Shown: one piece after another, positions 9,905 to 17,336 of the stretch
Numbering within the stretch: the first letter of the stretch is position 1
How the letters are laid out: each line of letters begins with the position of its first letter
From: Microbulbifer aggregans
GTDB taxonomy: Bacteria > Pseudomonadota > Gammaproteobacteria > Pseudomonadales > Cellvibrionaceae
Reading direction: 5' to 3'
Length of the DNA stretch: 64,000 nucleotides
NCBI RefSeq assembly: GCF_001750105.1
Contig: NZ_CP014143.1
Coordinates: forward strand, 2,223,001 to 2,287,000
The notes under the pieces: generated by a model
The model's database searches: none
The model's input: only the letters and a program-made list of their open reading frames with translations
Told to the model about the DNA's origin: nothing
Position numbers and translations under genes: made by a program

Positions 9905-10237
9905 ATGAGCACAGAAGGAATAGCCTTAGTCAGCTACATCTTATTTTTAATATCCAGTATCGCTGGATTGGTATTTGGATTTGCTGGAGTGTTCTACTTC
10001 TTTGAAGCGAATCGGAACATGAAGGAAAATCGAAAATGGGGTGCGGTTTTTCCATTTGCTGCATTTATGCCCTCTGTGTTCACGGAGCTAGGTAACAAAA
10101 AAAGAGTAAATGCTCTTAGGTGTATCGGTTGCTTTCTGCTGTGTGTAGCAGTTGCAGGCGGAGCGGGCGCATGGAATCATCATTTATCATGTTGTGGGAG
10201 TAGGGCGCAAAATCCCGTGCAGGCGTCTATCACCTAA
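9905..10237 (+). CDS. Cassette 4: hypothetical membrane protein
   Basis: 110 aa, family not recognised. A long hydrophobic segment at about residues 7-35 (probably one or two helices) and another at about 80-96 with a Cys pair (CIGCFLLC) flank a short basic loop. The ATG at 9905 is used rather than the in-frame GTG at 9899, which lies in the attC core. The stop codon is inside the next attC. Confidence 0.68.
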   Translation: MSTEGIALVSYILFLISSIAGLVFGFAGVFYFFEANRNMKENRKWGAVFPFAAFMPSVFTELGNKKRVNALRCIGCFLLCVAVAGGAGAWNHHLSCCGSRAQNPVQASIT

Positions 10238-10375
10238 CAAACACAGGCAGTGAAGCTCCGGCCCTTCGGGCCTCCGCGGGACGTCTAACCTTATGCACGT
10301 TTCGCGCGGTCGCTACGCTCCAATTTTCGCGCAAAACGCGCATAAGGTAAGCCGCCCCTGCTGTGGGCGTTATAA
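10232..10375 (+). repeat. attC site 4
   Basis: 144 bp. Left core ACCTAAC, right core GTTATAA. The outer arms CACAGGCAG / CTGCTGTG show an unpaired G on one side, of the kind used as an extrahelical base by integron integrases. Confidence 0.92.
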
Positions 10376-10378
10376 GCC

Positions 10379-10732
10379 ATGAAAAAGATACTGATGATAG
10401 CCGTATGCTTCCTCATAAGTTGTACCGCATCAATTTCCCAAGTACAGGAATTTAGTGGCTCTGTTAATCTTGGACCAGAGGCCATGTATTTTATCGAATT
10501 TTGCTCCGAGGAAAGGTGGTGGATTTCTGAATCTTCATTCACCGCTGAAGGATGGGAAAAAATCGAGCAGGCATTGAATGCGCAGCCTCGATGTAGCTTA
10601 GAAACTATGCCATGTGCACATCAATCAGTTAGTGTATTGGTCTCAGGAGTAATCTCAGAGCCAGGGCAGTACGGACACATGGAACAGTATCGAAGGAAAA
10701 TCAATCTTGTCGCAATTAAACAAAGTCAGTAG
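10379..10732 (+). CDS. Cassette 5: hypothetical lipoprotein
   Basis: 117 aa with a lipoprotein signal peptide (KKILMIAVCFLISC; lipobox LISC, Cys15). The mature part has a WWISESSFTAEGWEKIEQAL segment and three further Cys residues. No family recognised. The ATG is 3 nt after the cassette's start core. Confidence 0.7.
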   Translation: MKKILMIAVCFLISCTASISQVQEFSGSVNLGPEAMYFIEFCSEERWWISESSFTAEGWEKIEQALNAQPRCSLETMPCAHQSVSVLVSGVISEPGQYGHMEQYRRKINLVAIKQSQ

Positions 10733-10744
10733 TCAGCGCAAGGC

Positions 10745-10840
10745 TTATAACAATCACAGGCAGTTTGCGCCGGCCCCTGACGGGGCCTCTGCGGGACAGC
10801 CTACGCTACGCTTCGGCTGCCCCTGCTGTGGGCGTTAAAT
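10745..10840 (+). repeat. attC site 5
   Basis: 96 bp. Left core TTATAAC matches the cassette start TTATAA exactly; right core GTTAAAT. It is shorter than the 144-bp class because the inner TGCGC-rich arms are missing. Confidence 0.88.
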
Positions 10841-10854
10841 GCCCATAAAAAATA

Positions 10855-11214
10855 ATGTGCAACTGTAAATTACAACTAGAACTAGTCGATATCAGTAACT
10901 CGCACACGGATTTCAAGTCCAAACTAGATCTGCTTGAAACTGGTGATTGGGTATTTCTTATGCAGTGCCCAGAGTGCGAGCAACTTTGGAAAGTTGATGA
11001 GTGGGACAAGTACCAGCAATCCTATGCCGTCAAAATTTCTGCTAAAGAGAGCTGGGAAGAATTCGATAGCACAGCTCTAATAAAAGCAAAAATCATAGAA
11101 AATCACGACGGCTTAACCAGCGCAGAGTGCTTATGGTCGGGCTGTACCGTTAAGCAAGTAAAAGGTAGCGCGTACTGTGTCAATCATCTGTGGAGTACGG
11201 GAGCCCGTGCCTGA
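10855..11214 (+). CDS. Cassette 6: hypothetical zinc-ribbon protein (copy 1)
   Basis: 119 aa. Cysteines are arranged as two probable zinc sites: C2/C4 with C38-x2-C41 (CPEC), and C92-x4-C97 with C108-x2-H111. No signal peptide or membrane segment, so a small cytoplasmic metal-binding protein is likely. Function unknown; zinc binding is inferred from spacing only. An identical second copy lies at 11954-12313 in cassette 8. Confidence 0.75.
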   Translation: MCNCKLQLELVDISNSHTDFKSKLDLLETGDWVFLMQCPECEQLWKVDEWDKYQQSYAVKISAKESWEEFDSTALIKAKIIENHDGLTSAECLWSGCTVKQVKGSAYCVNHLWSTGARA

Positions 11215-11217
11215 AGC

Positions 11218-11361
11218 GTTTAACAAACGCAGGCAGCTTGCTCCAGCCCTTCGGGCCTCCGCGGGACGCCCAACGCTATGCACATTTTGTGCGGGTCGCT
11301 GCGCTCCCATATTCGCACAGAATGTGCATAGCATTGGTCGCCCCTGCTGCGGGCGTTAAGG
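11218..11361 (+). repeat. attC site 6
   Basis: 144 bp. Left core GTTTAAC, right core GTTAAGG. The left core differs by its first base from the exact complement of the cassette start TTAAAT. Identical, apart from the junction bases, to attC 8. Confidence 0.92.
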
Positions 11362-11363
11362 CA

Positions 11364-11795
11364 ATGAAAACTCAGCAACTGTGGAACTACATTACATTTT
11401 CGAGCTTGGCTATAGTCTTGCTAATTAGTGCGTACTTTCTACATCTGGAGAGAGACTTCATATCAGGCTATAGAGTTTTCAAAGGCTATATCGTAAATGA
11501 TGAAGAGCTTTCAGGATTTTTCGAGTGTGGTGGGAAAGGAGGTGTTAGTTTCACTGACAAGGGGGAAACTGGTATCTACAAAGAATATTCCGCTCGCAAG
11601 GTGAAACTTCGCGAACCCATCTATGTAGAGGTTGTAGGTCGTATTACTGATGACGGGGGCCCGGGCTGGGGTACAGCTGGAGAGCCGTGGGATCAAAATC
11701 TAGAAATTCGCGAGCTGCAACGAATTAAAAGGTTACTGCCCGTAGCTTGCGGGGCTCGTCCGCCGATAGAGATAGAAACAACATATGAGGGTTAG
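11364..11795 (+). CDS. Cassette 7: hypothetical membrane-anchored protein
   Basis: 143 aa from the ATG at 11364; earlier starts lie inside attC 6. One N-terminal transmembrane helix (about residues 7-27) is followed by a soluble, beta-rich region with a Gly-rich loop (FFECGGKGGVSF, DDGGPGWGTAGEPW). Probably tethered to the inner membrane with an exported C-terminal domain. Family not recognised. Confidence 0.7.
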   Translation: MKTQQLWNYITFSSLAIVLLISAYFLHLERDFISGYRVFKGYIVNDEELSGFFECGGKGGVSFTDKGETGIYKEYSARKVKLREPIYVEVVGRITDDGGPGWGTAGEPWDQNLEIRELQRIKRLLPVACGARPPIEIETTYEG

Positions 11796-11939
11796 CCTTA
11801 ACAAGGCCAGGCAATTTGCTCCGGGCCTTTGGCCCTCCGCGGGACAGCTTACCTTGTGCACATTTTGCGCGGGTCGCTGCGCGCCCATTTTCGCGCAAAA
11901 TGCGCACAAGGTAAGCTGCCCCTGCCGGCCGCGTTAAAT
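11796..11939 (+). repeat. attC site 7
   Basis: 144 bp. Left core CCTTAAC matches the start TTAAGG exactly; right core GTTAAAT. The arms pair along their whole length (GGCCAGGCA / TGCCGGCC outside; CAGCTTACCTTGTGCA / TGCGCACAAGGTAAGCTG inside). Confidence 0.93.
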
Positions 11940-12454
11940 GCCCATAAAAAATAATGTGCAACTGTAAATTACAACTAGAACTAGTCGATATCAGTAACTC
12001 GCACACGGATTTCAAGTCCAAACTAGATCTGCTTGAAACTGGTGATTGGGTATTTCTTATGCAGTGCCCAGAGTGCGAGCAACTTTGGAAAGTTGATGAG
12101 TGGGACAAGTACCAGCAATCCTATGCCGTCAAAATTTCTGCTAAAGAGAGCTGGGAAGAATTCGATAGCACAGCTCTAATAAAAGCAAAAATCATAGAAA
12201 ATCACGACGGCTTAACCAGCGCAGAGTGCTTATGGTCGGGCTGTACCGTTAAGCAAGTAAAAGGTAGCGCGTACTGTGTCAATCATCTGTGGAGTACGGG
12301 AGCCCGTGCCTGAAGCGTTTAACAAACGCAGGCAGCTTGCTCCAGCCCTTCGGGCCTCCGCGGGACGCCCAACGCTATGCACATTTTGTGCGGGTCGCTG
12401 CGCTCCCATATTCGCACAGAATGTGCATAGCATTGGTCGCCCCTGCTGCGGGCG
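11934..12454 (+). repeat. Cassette 8: exact duplicate of cassette 6 (521 bp)
   Basis: From crossover to crossover this cassette and the one at 10835-11355 are both 521 bp and, by eye, identical in coding region and attC. The offset is constant at 1099 bp. Confidence 0.9.
11954..12313 (+). CDS. Cassette 8: hypothetical zinc-ribbon protein (copy 2)
   Basis: Identical in protein sequence to the cassette 6 product (119 aa; Cys pairs at 2/4, 38/41, 92/97 and the C108/H111 pair). Only upstream neighbours differ, so expression may differ between copies. See the duplicate-cassette entry. Confidence 0.75.
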   Translation: MCNCKLQLELVDISNSHTDFKSKLDLLETGDWVFLMQCPECEQLWKVDEWDKYQQSYAVKISAKESWEEFDSTALIKAKIIENHDGLTSAECLWSGCTVKQVKGSAYCVNHLWSTGARA

Positions 12455-12460
12455 TTATGG
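12317..12460 (+). repeat. attC site 8
   Basis: 144 bp. Left core GTTTAAC, right core GTTATGG. A copy of attC 6 with only the downstream junction changed. Confidence 0.92.
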
Positions 12461-12486
12461 TTAAGGCCAGGCTCATAGAGAGAATA

Positions 12487-12930
12487 ATGAAAAATATACT
12501 GCTGGGGATTTTTGCTGCCTTTGCAAATCAGAGCTTTGCATGTGAAGAGTCTGACGCGGACATTTTTGTGCGAGATGTAAAGGTATATCAGCATCAGGGG
12601 CAAACTTGTACACCCTTTCAGATACTTCTCAATGAATTTATAGAGAATAAAAATCGATATATTGATTCTGCGTACTTAAATATTATTGATGAAAACAATA
12701 AAGTAGTAGCTGAAGTCGCCCCAGAGTTGGAGCGCCCAGGCTTCGGTAATGTGCTTCTATCTATGTGCGTCTCAAAGGAATACATAGAAAATTCTCGGGT
12801 ATTTCTAAATGTAAAGCCGCGGCCATCGGTAAAATTAAACGGCGATGGGGTGATAACTACCGGAAGTGCTTTGTGTCTCGATACACGTGAGTTGGTACTT
12901 TCCAGGCTCGTAAAAGACGGTAGTGAGTAG
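12487..12930 (+). CDS. Cassette 9: hypothetical secreted protein
   Basis: 147 aa from the ATG at 12487, which has an AGAGAG ribosome site 3-4 nt upstream. A signal peptide is clear (KNILLGIFAAFANQSFA, cleavage before CEES). The mature protein has four Cys residues, suggesting disulphides, and a beta-rich pattern (SAYLNIIDENNKVVAEVAP). Probably periplasmic. Family not recognised. Confidence 0.72.
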   Translation: MKNILLGIFAAFANQSFACEESDADIFVRDVKVYQHQGQTCTPFQILLNEFIENKNRYIDSAYLNIIDENNKVVAEVAPELERPGFGNVLLSMCVSKEYIENSRVFLNVKPRPSVKLNGDGVITTGSALCLDTRELVLSRLVKDGSE

Positions 12931-12948
12931 GTGCTTCGTGCCAATTAA

Positions 12949-13092
12949 CCATAACAATCACAGGCAGTTTGCTACAGCCCTCCGGGCTTCCGCGGGACGT
13001 CTTACTTTGTGCGCCTTTTACGCGGGTCGCTTCGCTCCCAGTTTTGCGCAAAATGCGCACAAAGTAAGCCGCCCCTGCTGTGGGCGTTATGT
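12949..13092 (+). repeat. attC site 9
   Basis: 144 bp. Left core CCATAAC matches the start TTATGG exactly; right core GTTATGT. Confidence 0.92.
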
Positions 13093-13096
13093 GTAA

Positions 13097-13384
13097 ATGA
13101 GCATGGAAGAGATTTTCGAAAAATTGACTGAATACACGCTGGCTTTGAATGAAGGGCTGGAAACTACTAATCAAGCCAACGAGCGGCCGCTACTAACAAA
13201 GCATCTTGCGGCGGCAGCAGAAATGTTTGCGCTTCTTCACCAGTCAGGTAATGCAGAGTCAATCCATGATCTTGTTGCCACAGAGATTCGTGGTCATGGC
13301 TGGTCTTTTATTTCTGGCACCGCAGGTGAAAAAATCGCAAATAAATGGGTGGCATTCACAGATTCAATGGGTATGCCGCAGTGA
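13097..13384 (+). CDS. Cassette 10: hypothetical small helical protein
   Basis: 95 aa, soluble and mostly helical by composition (IFEKLTEYTLALNEGL; LLTKHLAAAAEMFALLHQSG). No signal peptide, membrane segment or known motif. The ATG follows the cassette core by 4 nt. Confidence 0.65.
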   Translation: MSMEEIFEKLTEYTLALNEGLETTNQANERPLLTKHLAAAAEMFALLHQSGNAESIHDLVATEIRGHGWSFISGTAGEKIANKWVAFTDSMGMPQ

Positions 13385-13387
13385 AAC

Positions 13388-13487
13388 ACATAACAAGTTG
13401 CAGCACTAAAACCCCAGCTGCGCTGGGGTCGGACCTCCGTTTCGGCGCTTCGCGCCTACACTGCGGCCCGTGTGCAAGGCGTTAGCC
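13388..13487 (+). repeat. attC site 10
   Basis: 100 bp. Left core ACATAAC matches the start TTATGT exactly; right core GTTAGCC. Its interior (CCCCAGCTGCGCTGGGG hairpin, CGGCGCTTCGCGCC) is unlike the 144-bp class, so this cassette has a different origin. Confidence 0.88.
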
Positions 13488-13500
13488 TTATAGGAGAATC

Positions 13501-14118
13501 ATGACATTTTCAGATTTGATGAGTATAGCTACGGCAGTAATCGGGTCTATTGGAGGTAGTGCACTCATTGTAATTGGCGCTAGCACTTGGCTTGGTAGGG
13601 TTTGGGCAGGACGCATTCTTGAACAAGATAGGCATAAATATGCTTCTGAACTTGAGCATATTAAGAATCAATTGGAGTCGGAGAGATCTAGGAACCAATT
13701 TATTTTCTCGTTGTACTTCGAGGGCCAGTTCAGAATTTACAATGATTTATGGTCGTCTCTAGTGGAGCTCCAGCATTGTGTAAAAAGCCTTTGGGAAAGC
13801 GCTTCTACCGCCAATGTACAGAAACTATCTAAGTCACTAAAAGAAGCAAAGCTCCAAGTTCAAAAAAGTGCACTTCTTATTGAGCCAGATCATTACATTG
13901 AAATAATTAATGCTCTAGAAGATTTTGAGAACTACCGAGTGGGAAAAGAAAAACTGGTCTCAATTAGGCGTGTATCTGACATTGAGCATTGGCAAATTGA
14001 CCAAATAATACAAGATAACCTATGCAATAAAGATCGAATATCTCAGTTCTCTGAGGAAATCTTAAACAAGATGCGAGGCAGGCTGCGACTGGCCGAGCCT
14101 CAACAAGCAGCAGGCTAA
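13501..14118 (+). CDS. Cassette 11: hypothetical membrane-anchored coiled-coil protein
   Basis: 205 aa with a good AGGAG ribosome site. One N-terminal transmembrane segment (about residues 9-33, Gly/Ser-rich) is followed by a charged helical region (RHKYASELEHIKNQLESERSR) likely to be coiled coil. A helical domain with EILNKMRGRLRL at its end completes the protein. Probably an inner-membrane protein with a cytoplasmic helical domain. Function unknown. Confidence 0.72.
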   Translation: MTFSDLMSIATAVIGSIGGSALIVIGASTWLGRVWAGRILEQDRHKYASELEHIKNQLESERSRNQFIFSLYFEGQFRIYNDLWSSLVELQHCVKSLWESASTANVQKLSKSLKEAKLQVQKSALLIEPDHYIEIINALEDFENYRVGKEKLVSIRRVSDIEHWQIDQIIQDNLCNKDRISQFSEEILNKMRGRLRLAEPQQAAG

Positions 14119-14231
14119 CAATTCGCTGCTGAGGGACAGCCTACTTTATGCACATTTTACGCGGCTCACTTCGCTCGTATTCTCGCATAAAATGTGCATA
14201 AAGCAGGCTGCCCCAGAGCTAGGCGTTAAAT
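14113..14231 (+). repeat. attC site 11
   Basis: 119 bp. Left core GGCTAAC matches the start TTAGCC exactly; right core GTTAAAT. Confidence 0.9.
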
Positions 14232-14550
14232 GTATATGGATAGATACGCGGTTTCTGCTCGATTAAGTCTGACCTCAATATTCGCAATGATTGCGTTTGT
14301 TGTGATATTGAACTTTTTACCGGGCGAACTATTTAAATACGCGCTGATGGACTTGTTTCTTGAAGTTTCAGGTATTCTTTTGACTACCAGTTTCACTCTA
14401 CCAGGTCTTTATCTCTGGGTTACGGGGTTTAAAAGGTATGACGAAGCTTTGGGCGGGTTCGGGCCAAAGTTGGTACTGTATTTCGTTTTTACAATACCTT
14501 ATGCGATCTACCTACAGTACCAGTATGAAAGCAGTGCAAAAAACATTTAA
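14230..14550 (+). CDS. Cassette 12: hypothetical three-helix membrane protein
   Basis: 106 aa. Hydrophobic segments at about residues 12-32, 40-65 and 82-100. The first ATG overlaps the last bases of the attC core (GTTAAAT-G) and a second in-frame ATG is 6 nt on, so the start codon itself depends on the recombination junction. Family not recognised. Confidence 0.65.
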   Translation: MYMDRYAVSARLSLTSIFAMIAFVVILNFLPGELFKYALMDLFLEVSGILLTTSFTLPGLYLWVTGFKRYDEALGGFGPKLVLYFVFTIPYAIYLQYQYESSAKNI

Positions 14551-14601
14551 CAAGGCAATGCAGCGGACTGCTGCGCAGCCGCGCTGATTGCGGCGTTAGC
14601 A
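14545..14601 (+). repeat. attC site 12 (short type)
   Basis: 57 bp, near the minimum known for attC. Left core ATTTAAC matches the start TTAAAT exactly; right core GTTAGCA. Arms GCAGCGGACTGCTGCGCAGCCGC form the short hairpin. Confidence 0.85.
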
Positions 14602-14615
14602 ATCAGGAGATAATA

Positions 14616-14993
14616 GTGATCGCATCAAAAAAAGAATATGAGACGGCATTATTGGGTGTTCGTGATAGCGGGCGACTTAGGGCTACAAAATTTTTGGAGA
14701 TGATTCGCGCTCAGTACAAGAGCCCAGGCCACGCGATTACATCAACGAATCTGGCTATTGCTGCGGGCTATGAAAACTTTAACGCTGCAAACCTTCAATA
14801 TGGCACTTTCGCAAAAGAAATAGCCTCGGGAATAAATTTTGTTCCTCCAAAATCAAAAAATGGAGATCCAAATTGGTATTTGACCATTTCAACGGTTAAT
14901 GCTTCATCCGATAGTACTGTCGATGGCCATTATGAGTTTGTAATGCGTCCAGAGTTCAAAGAGGCCCTGGAGTCCATGGGGTGGGTCAAGTAA
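14616..14993 (+). CDS. Cassette 13: hypothetical protein with HNH-associated N-terminal-type domain
   Basis: 125 aa, GTG start with an AGGAG ribosome site 6 nt upstream. The segment from about residue 35 (SPGHAITSTNLAIAAGYENF, then NLQYGTFAKEI) resembles the domain that often precedes HNH nuclease domains in McrA-like restriction proteins. No HNH motif follows: the protein ends at VMRPEFKEALESMGWVK. The resemblance is from memory and needs a profile search. Confidence 0.65.
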   Translation: MIASKKEYETALLGVRDSGRLRATKFLEMIRAQYKSPGHAITSTNLAIAAGYENFNAANLQYGTFAKEIASGINFVPPKSKNGDPNWYLTISTVNASSDSTVDGHYEFVMRPEFKEALESMGWVK

Positions 14994-14994
14994 T

Positions 14995-15138
14995 TGCTAA
15001 CAAGGCCAGGCAGTTTGCTCCGGGCCTTCGGCCCTCCGCGGAACAGCTTACTTTGTGCACCTTTTGTGCGGGTCGCTGCGCTCCCATTTTCGCACAAAAG
15101 GTGCATAGCATTGGTCGCCCCTGCTGCGGGCGTTATGG
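14995..15138 (+). repeat. attC site 13 (hybrid)
   Basis: 144 bp. Left core TGCTAAC matches the start TTAGCA exactly; right core GTTATGG. The left half resembles attC 7 and the right half resembles attC 6/8, so the outer arms do not pair although the inner arms do. Confidence 0.9.
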
Positions 15139-15156
15139 CAATTAAGAATCTAGAAT

Positions 15157-15627
15157 ATGAATTATTTAGCTACATGTGTATTGCTCATTTTTTCAACATC
15201 AATCCATGCTCAATCAATCGAGAAAATAGAAGAAAAATTACTAAAATTATATGAAGCTCAAGCCAGAAAGGTTCTTCTAGCAGAGCGAAGTGATCTTAAG
15301 AATGAAGATTTGGTATTAGTATCTTCTACATTTCAGTATAAGAATTCTGATTCAGGACCTATTACCAATAAATTTCTTACTTTTGTAGACAAAACAACCG
15401 AAGAGATTAAAGTTGAAGAGCTTCCCAAAATTAATGAAGAAAGCTCTATTCGTGAAAGGCTGAAAGTGCTGCGTGCGATGTCTGCGGCCACGAAATCCGA
15501 CAAAGATTTTGATGGCAATTACAATGAGTATGTTTACAAATCCTATGTGGTTTTTCTTGACATCGCAGAGGAACTAAAGCCAATTGCGGAAAGTAGTCAT
15601 AGCCAGCAGCGTCGTGTCAAACCATAA
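15157..15627 (+). CDS. Cassette 14: hypothetical secreted protein
   Basis: 156 aa. A signal peptide is visible (NYLATCVLLIFSTSIHAQS, cleavage near residue 18), then a charged Lys/Glu-rich helical region and a beta region (LVLVSSTFQYKNSDSG). Predicted periplasmic. Family not recognised. The stop codon lies inside attC 14. Confidence 0.7.
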   Translation: MNYLATCVLLIFSTSIHAQSIEKIEEKLLKLYEAQARKVLLAERSDLKNEDLVLVSSTFQYKNSDSGPITNKFLTFVDKTTEEIKVEELPKINEESSIRERLKVLRAMSAATKSDKDFDGNYNEYVYKSYVVFLDIAEELKPIAESSHSQQRRVKP

Positions 15628-15702
15628 CAAGCACCGGCACAATCGCGCACTCCGTGCGCTGGACTCGCAACAAGTTGCTCGCCTGTGCGGCGGGCGTTAT
15701 GC
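15622..15702 (+). repeat. attC site 14
   Basis: 81 bp. Left core CCATAAC matches the start TTATGG exactly; right core GTTATGC. Confidence 0.87.
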
Positions 15703-15716
15703 ATCGGGAGATAAAG

Positions 15717-15995
15717 ATGAAGTGCCCAAGTTGCTCAAATAAAATTGGCCTGTTCTCGAAGGAAGCGAACTCACTGGCAAAAAGTAAATCATGCCCAGAA
15801 TGTGGCGCGGAGTTCGCGATTGGGTTCAACTGGAAGCTAGTAGCAATACTGTTTCTTCCTTTCTGGGCCGTGAAGGTGTTCGCGGATTCAGTATTCAGCG
15901 CAAGCGGTGCATTCGACCTTGCGATAGATTTTCTTCTGTTCCTTGGTTTTATGCTGCTAGTTATTGAAGCGAAGCCTCACGAAACTGATGCATAA
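15717..15995 (+). CDS. Cassette 15: hypothetical zinc-ribbon membrane protein
   Basis: 92 aa from the ATG at 15717 (GGGAG ribosome site). An N-terminal zinc ribbon with two CxxC knuckles (KCPSC...SCPECGAEF) is followed by two transmembrane segments at about 39-58 and 63-84. This layout is common among small membrane proteins of unknown role. The stop codon is in the left core of attC 15. Confidence 0.73.
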   Translation: MKCPSCSNKIGLFSKEANSLAKSKSCPECGAEFAIGFNWKLVAILFLPFWAVKVFADSVFSASGAFDLAIDFLLFLGFMLLVIEAKPHETDA

Positions 15996-16049
15996 CAAGG
16001 CCGGGCAATATACTCCGGGACTTCGGCCCTCCGTGGGGCGGCGTTAGGG
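15990..16049 (+). repeat. attC site 15 (short, possibly deleted)
   Basis: 60 bp. Left core GCATAAC matches the start TTATGC exactly; right core GTTAGGG. It keeps only the outer left part of a 144-bp-type site (AAGGCCGGGCAATATACTCC, CTTCGGCCCTCCG) and appears to have lost the inner arms. Confidence 0.82.
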
Positions 16050-16080
16050 ATTTCGGGATTTTGAGCAAAAGGAGATTGGT

Positions 16081-16452
16081 ATGGCGAGTATGATTTATAA
16101 GACTCCAAAAGGGCGTATTACAAGAAAGGTCTTTTTATATTTTGGTGCGTTTCCGTTCTTTGGGATCATGTTAATTTCAATTTTTTTGGCCGCCGCTGTA
16201 GGATTGAGCGACAAAGAAATTTCCAGAATGTTGGTTTTCATGGTCTTGGTGTTTATCTATCCATGGGCGATGGTTTGCGTTAAGAGATTCCATGACGTTG
16301 GTTTTCCTGGCTGGGCCTTCGCGGCAATGCTGGTCCCATACTTAAACACTATCACGCTAATTTTCCTTGCTTGTTATCCAGGAGACAAAGGAGATAATAA
16401 ATACGGCCCAGATCCAAAGAGGTCAAGGCTCGGAAAACCAGAAGAGGCATGA
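16081..16452 (+). CDS. Cassette 16: DUF805 family membrane protein
   Basis: 123 aa. The DUF805 signature is visible: N-terminal GRITRKVF, then KRFHDVGFPGWAF and C-terminal CYPGDKGDNKYGPDP. Three or four transmembrane helices. DUF805 proteins are widespread small inner-membrane proteins without assigned function. The ATG has an AAGGAG ribosome site. This is one of the few cassette genes with a clear family. Confidence 0.88.
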   Translation: MASMIYKTPKGRITRKVFLYFGAFPFFGIMLISIFLAAAVGLSDKEISRMLVFMVLVFIYPWAMVCVKRFHDVGFPGWAFAAMLVPYLNTITLIFLACYPGDKGDNKYGPDPKRSRLGKPEEA

Positions 16453-16453
16453 T

Positions 16454-16597
16454 CCCTAACAATCACAGGCAGTACGCTACGGCCCCTCGGGTCTCCGCGG
16501 GACGTCTTACCTTGTGCACCTTTTGCGCAGGTCGCTACGCTCCCAGTTTTGCGCAAAAGGTGCACAGGGTAATCCGCCCCTGCTGTGGGCGTTATTT
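16454..16597 (+). repeat. attC site 16
   Basis: 144 bp. Left core CCCTAAC matches the start TTAGGG exactly; right core GTTATTT. Confidence 0.92.
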
Positions 16598-16630
16598 ACT
16601 ATCAGAATCACACAGTTGGAGGGATTCAAT

Positions 16631-16954
16631 ATGTTTTTGATAGATGGATTGATAGGGATCGCTTTTATAGTTGCTGTTCTACACTTGATCCTAACCATCA
16701 GCGGAATATCTAAACGCGCCGGAAAGCCAGCAGAGCACTATTTAGATATATCTTTGGCATGTCTGCTATTAATTCCTCTTATAACTGGCTACGCCTCGAC
16801 ATCAGAAAGAATCAGTGTGCTTTCTGCGAATATATTTATAACAATTTCTACAGCATCAGTGACAATCGGCGTCTTCCTACTTTCAAAAGGGTTAAGGAGG
16901 GCAACTTTCGAGTCGAGAAAGAGGGAAGCTACGGAGCGAGCGAGTGGCCAATAA
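16631..16954 (+). CDS. Cassette 17: hypothetical membrane protein
   Basis: 107 aa from the ATG at 16631, which has a GGAGGG ribosome site. Three hydrophobic segments (about 3-25, 40-55, 65-86) are followed by a very basic tail (RRATFESRKREATER). Family not recognised. Confidence 0.7.
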   Translation: MFLIDGLIGIAFIVAVLHLILTISGISKRAGKPAEHYLDISLACLLLIPLITGYASTSERISVLSANIFITISTASVTIGVFLLSKGLRRATFESRKREATERASGQ

Positions 16955-17037
16955 CAAGCTAATGAACTTGGCGTGCGAAGTCCGCGCGCCGGACGGTCTA
17001 CGCTGCGCTTCCGTTGCCGATTACTAGAGCGTTATGT
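16949..17037 (+). repeat. attC site 17
   Basis: 89 bp. Left core CAATAAC (one base off the expected AAATAAC); right core GTTATGT. Its interior differs from the 144-bp class. Confidence 0.82.
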
Positions 17038-17121
17038 ATCTTTTAGGTTTCAAGACCTGCTTTCATGATGGTGATATTGAAAGCAGGAGTTCATCCTTCA
17101 CCAATTACATTTGAGAATACT

Positions 17122-17328
17122 ATGAGCACAGGTACCGTAAAGTGGTTTGATTCTGACAAAGGCTATGGCTTTATCACTCCAGATGACGGCAGTAAAGATC
17201 TTTTCGTTCATCATTCGGAGATTCAGAGCGGTGGTGGTTACGCAAGCCTAAATGACGGACAGAAGGTCGAGTACGTAGTGGGGCAAGGTCAAAAAGGGCC
17301 ATGTGCAACAAAGGTTGTGCCTCAATAG
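17122..17328 (+). CDS. Cassette 18: cold-shock domain protein
   Basis: 68 aa, single CSD beta-barrel that binds single-stranded nucleic acid. The RNP1-type motif KGYGFIT and RNP2-type motif LFVHHSEI are intact, and length and N-terminus ([17 protein letters not shown]) are those of CspA-family proteins. Translation from 17122 is chosen because upstream residues are not part of the fold. The gene has about 85 nt of its own leader after the core, more than most cassettes, so it may carry its own promoter or cold-responsive leader. Confidence 0.92.
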   Translation: MSTGTVKWFDSDKGYGFITPDDGSKDLFVHHSEIQSGGGYASLNDGQKVEYVVGQGQKGPCATKVVPQ

Positions 17329-17336
17329 AGAGTGGC

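Noticed and set aside
11190-11363. N-terminal extensions of cassette genes 2, 7, 9, 15, 17 and 19 into upstream sequence
   Set aside because: These extensions are translated attC DNA; starts after the recombination core with better ribosome sites were used.
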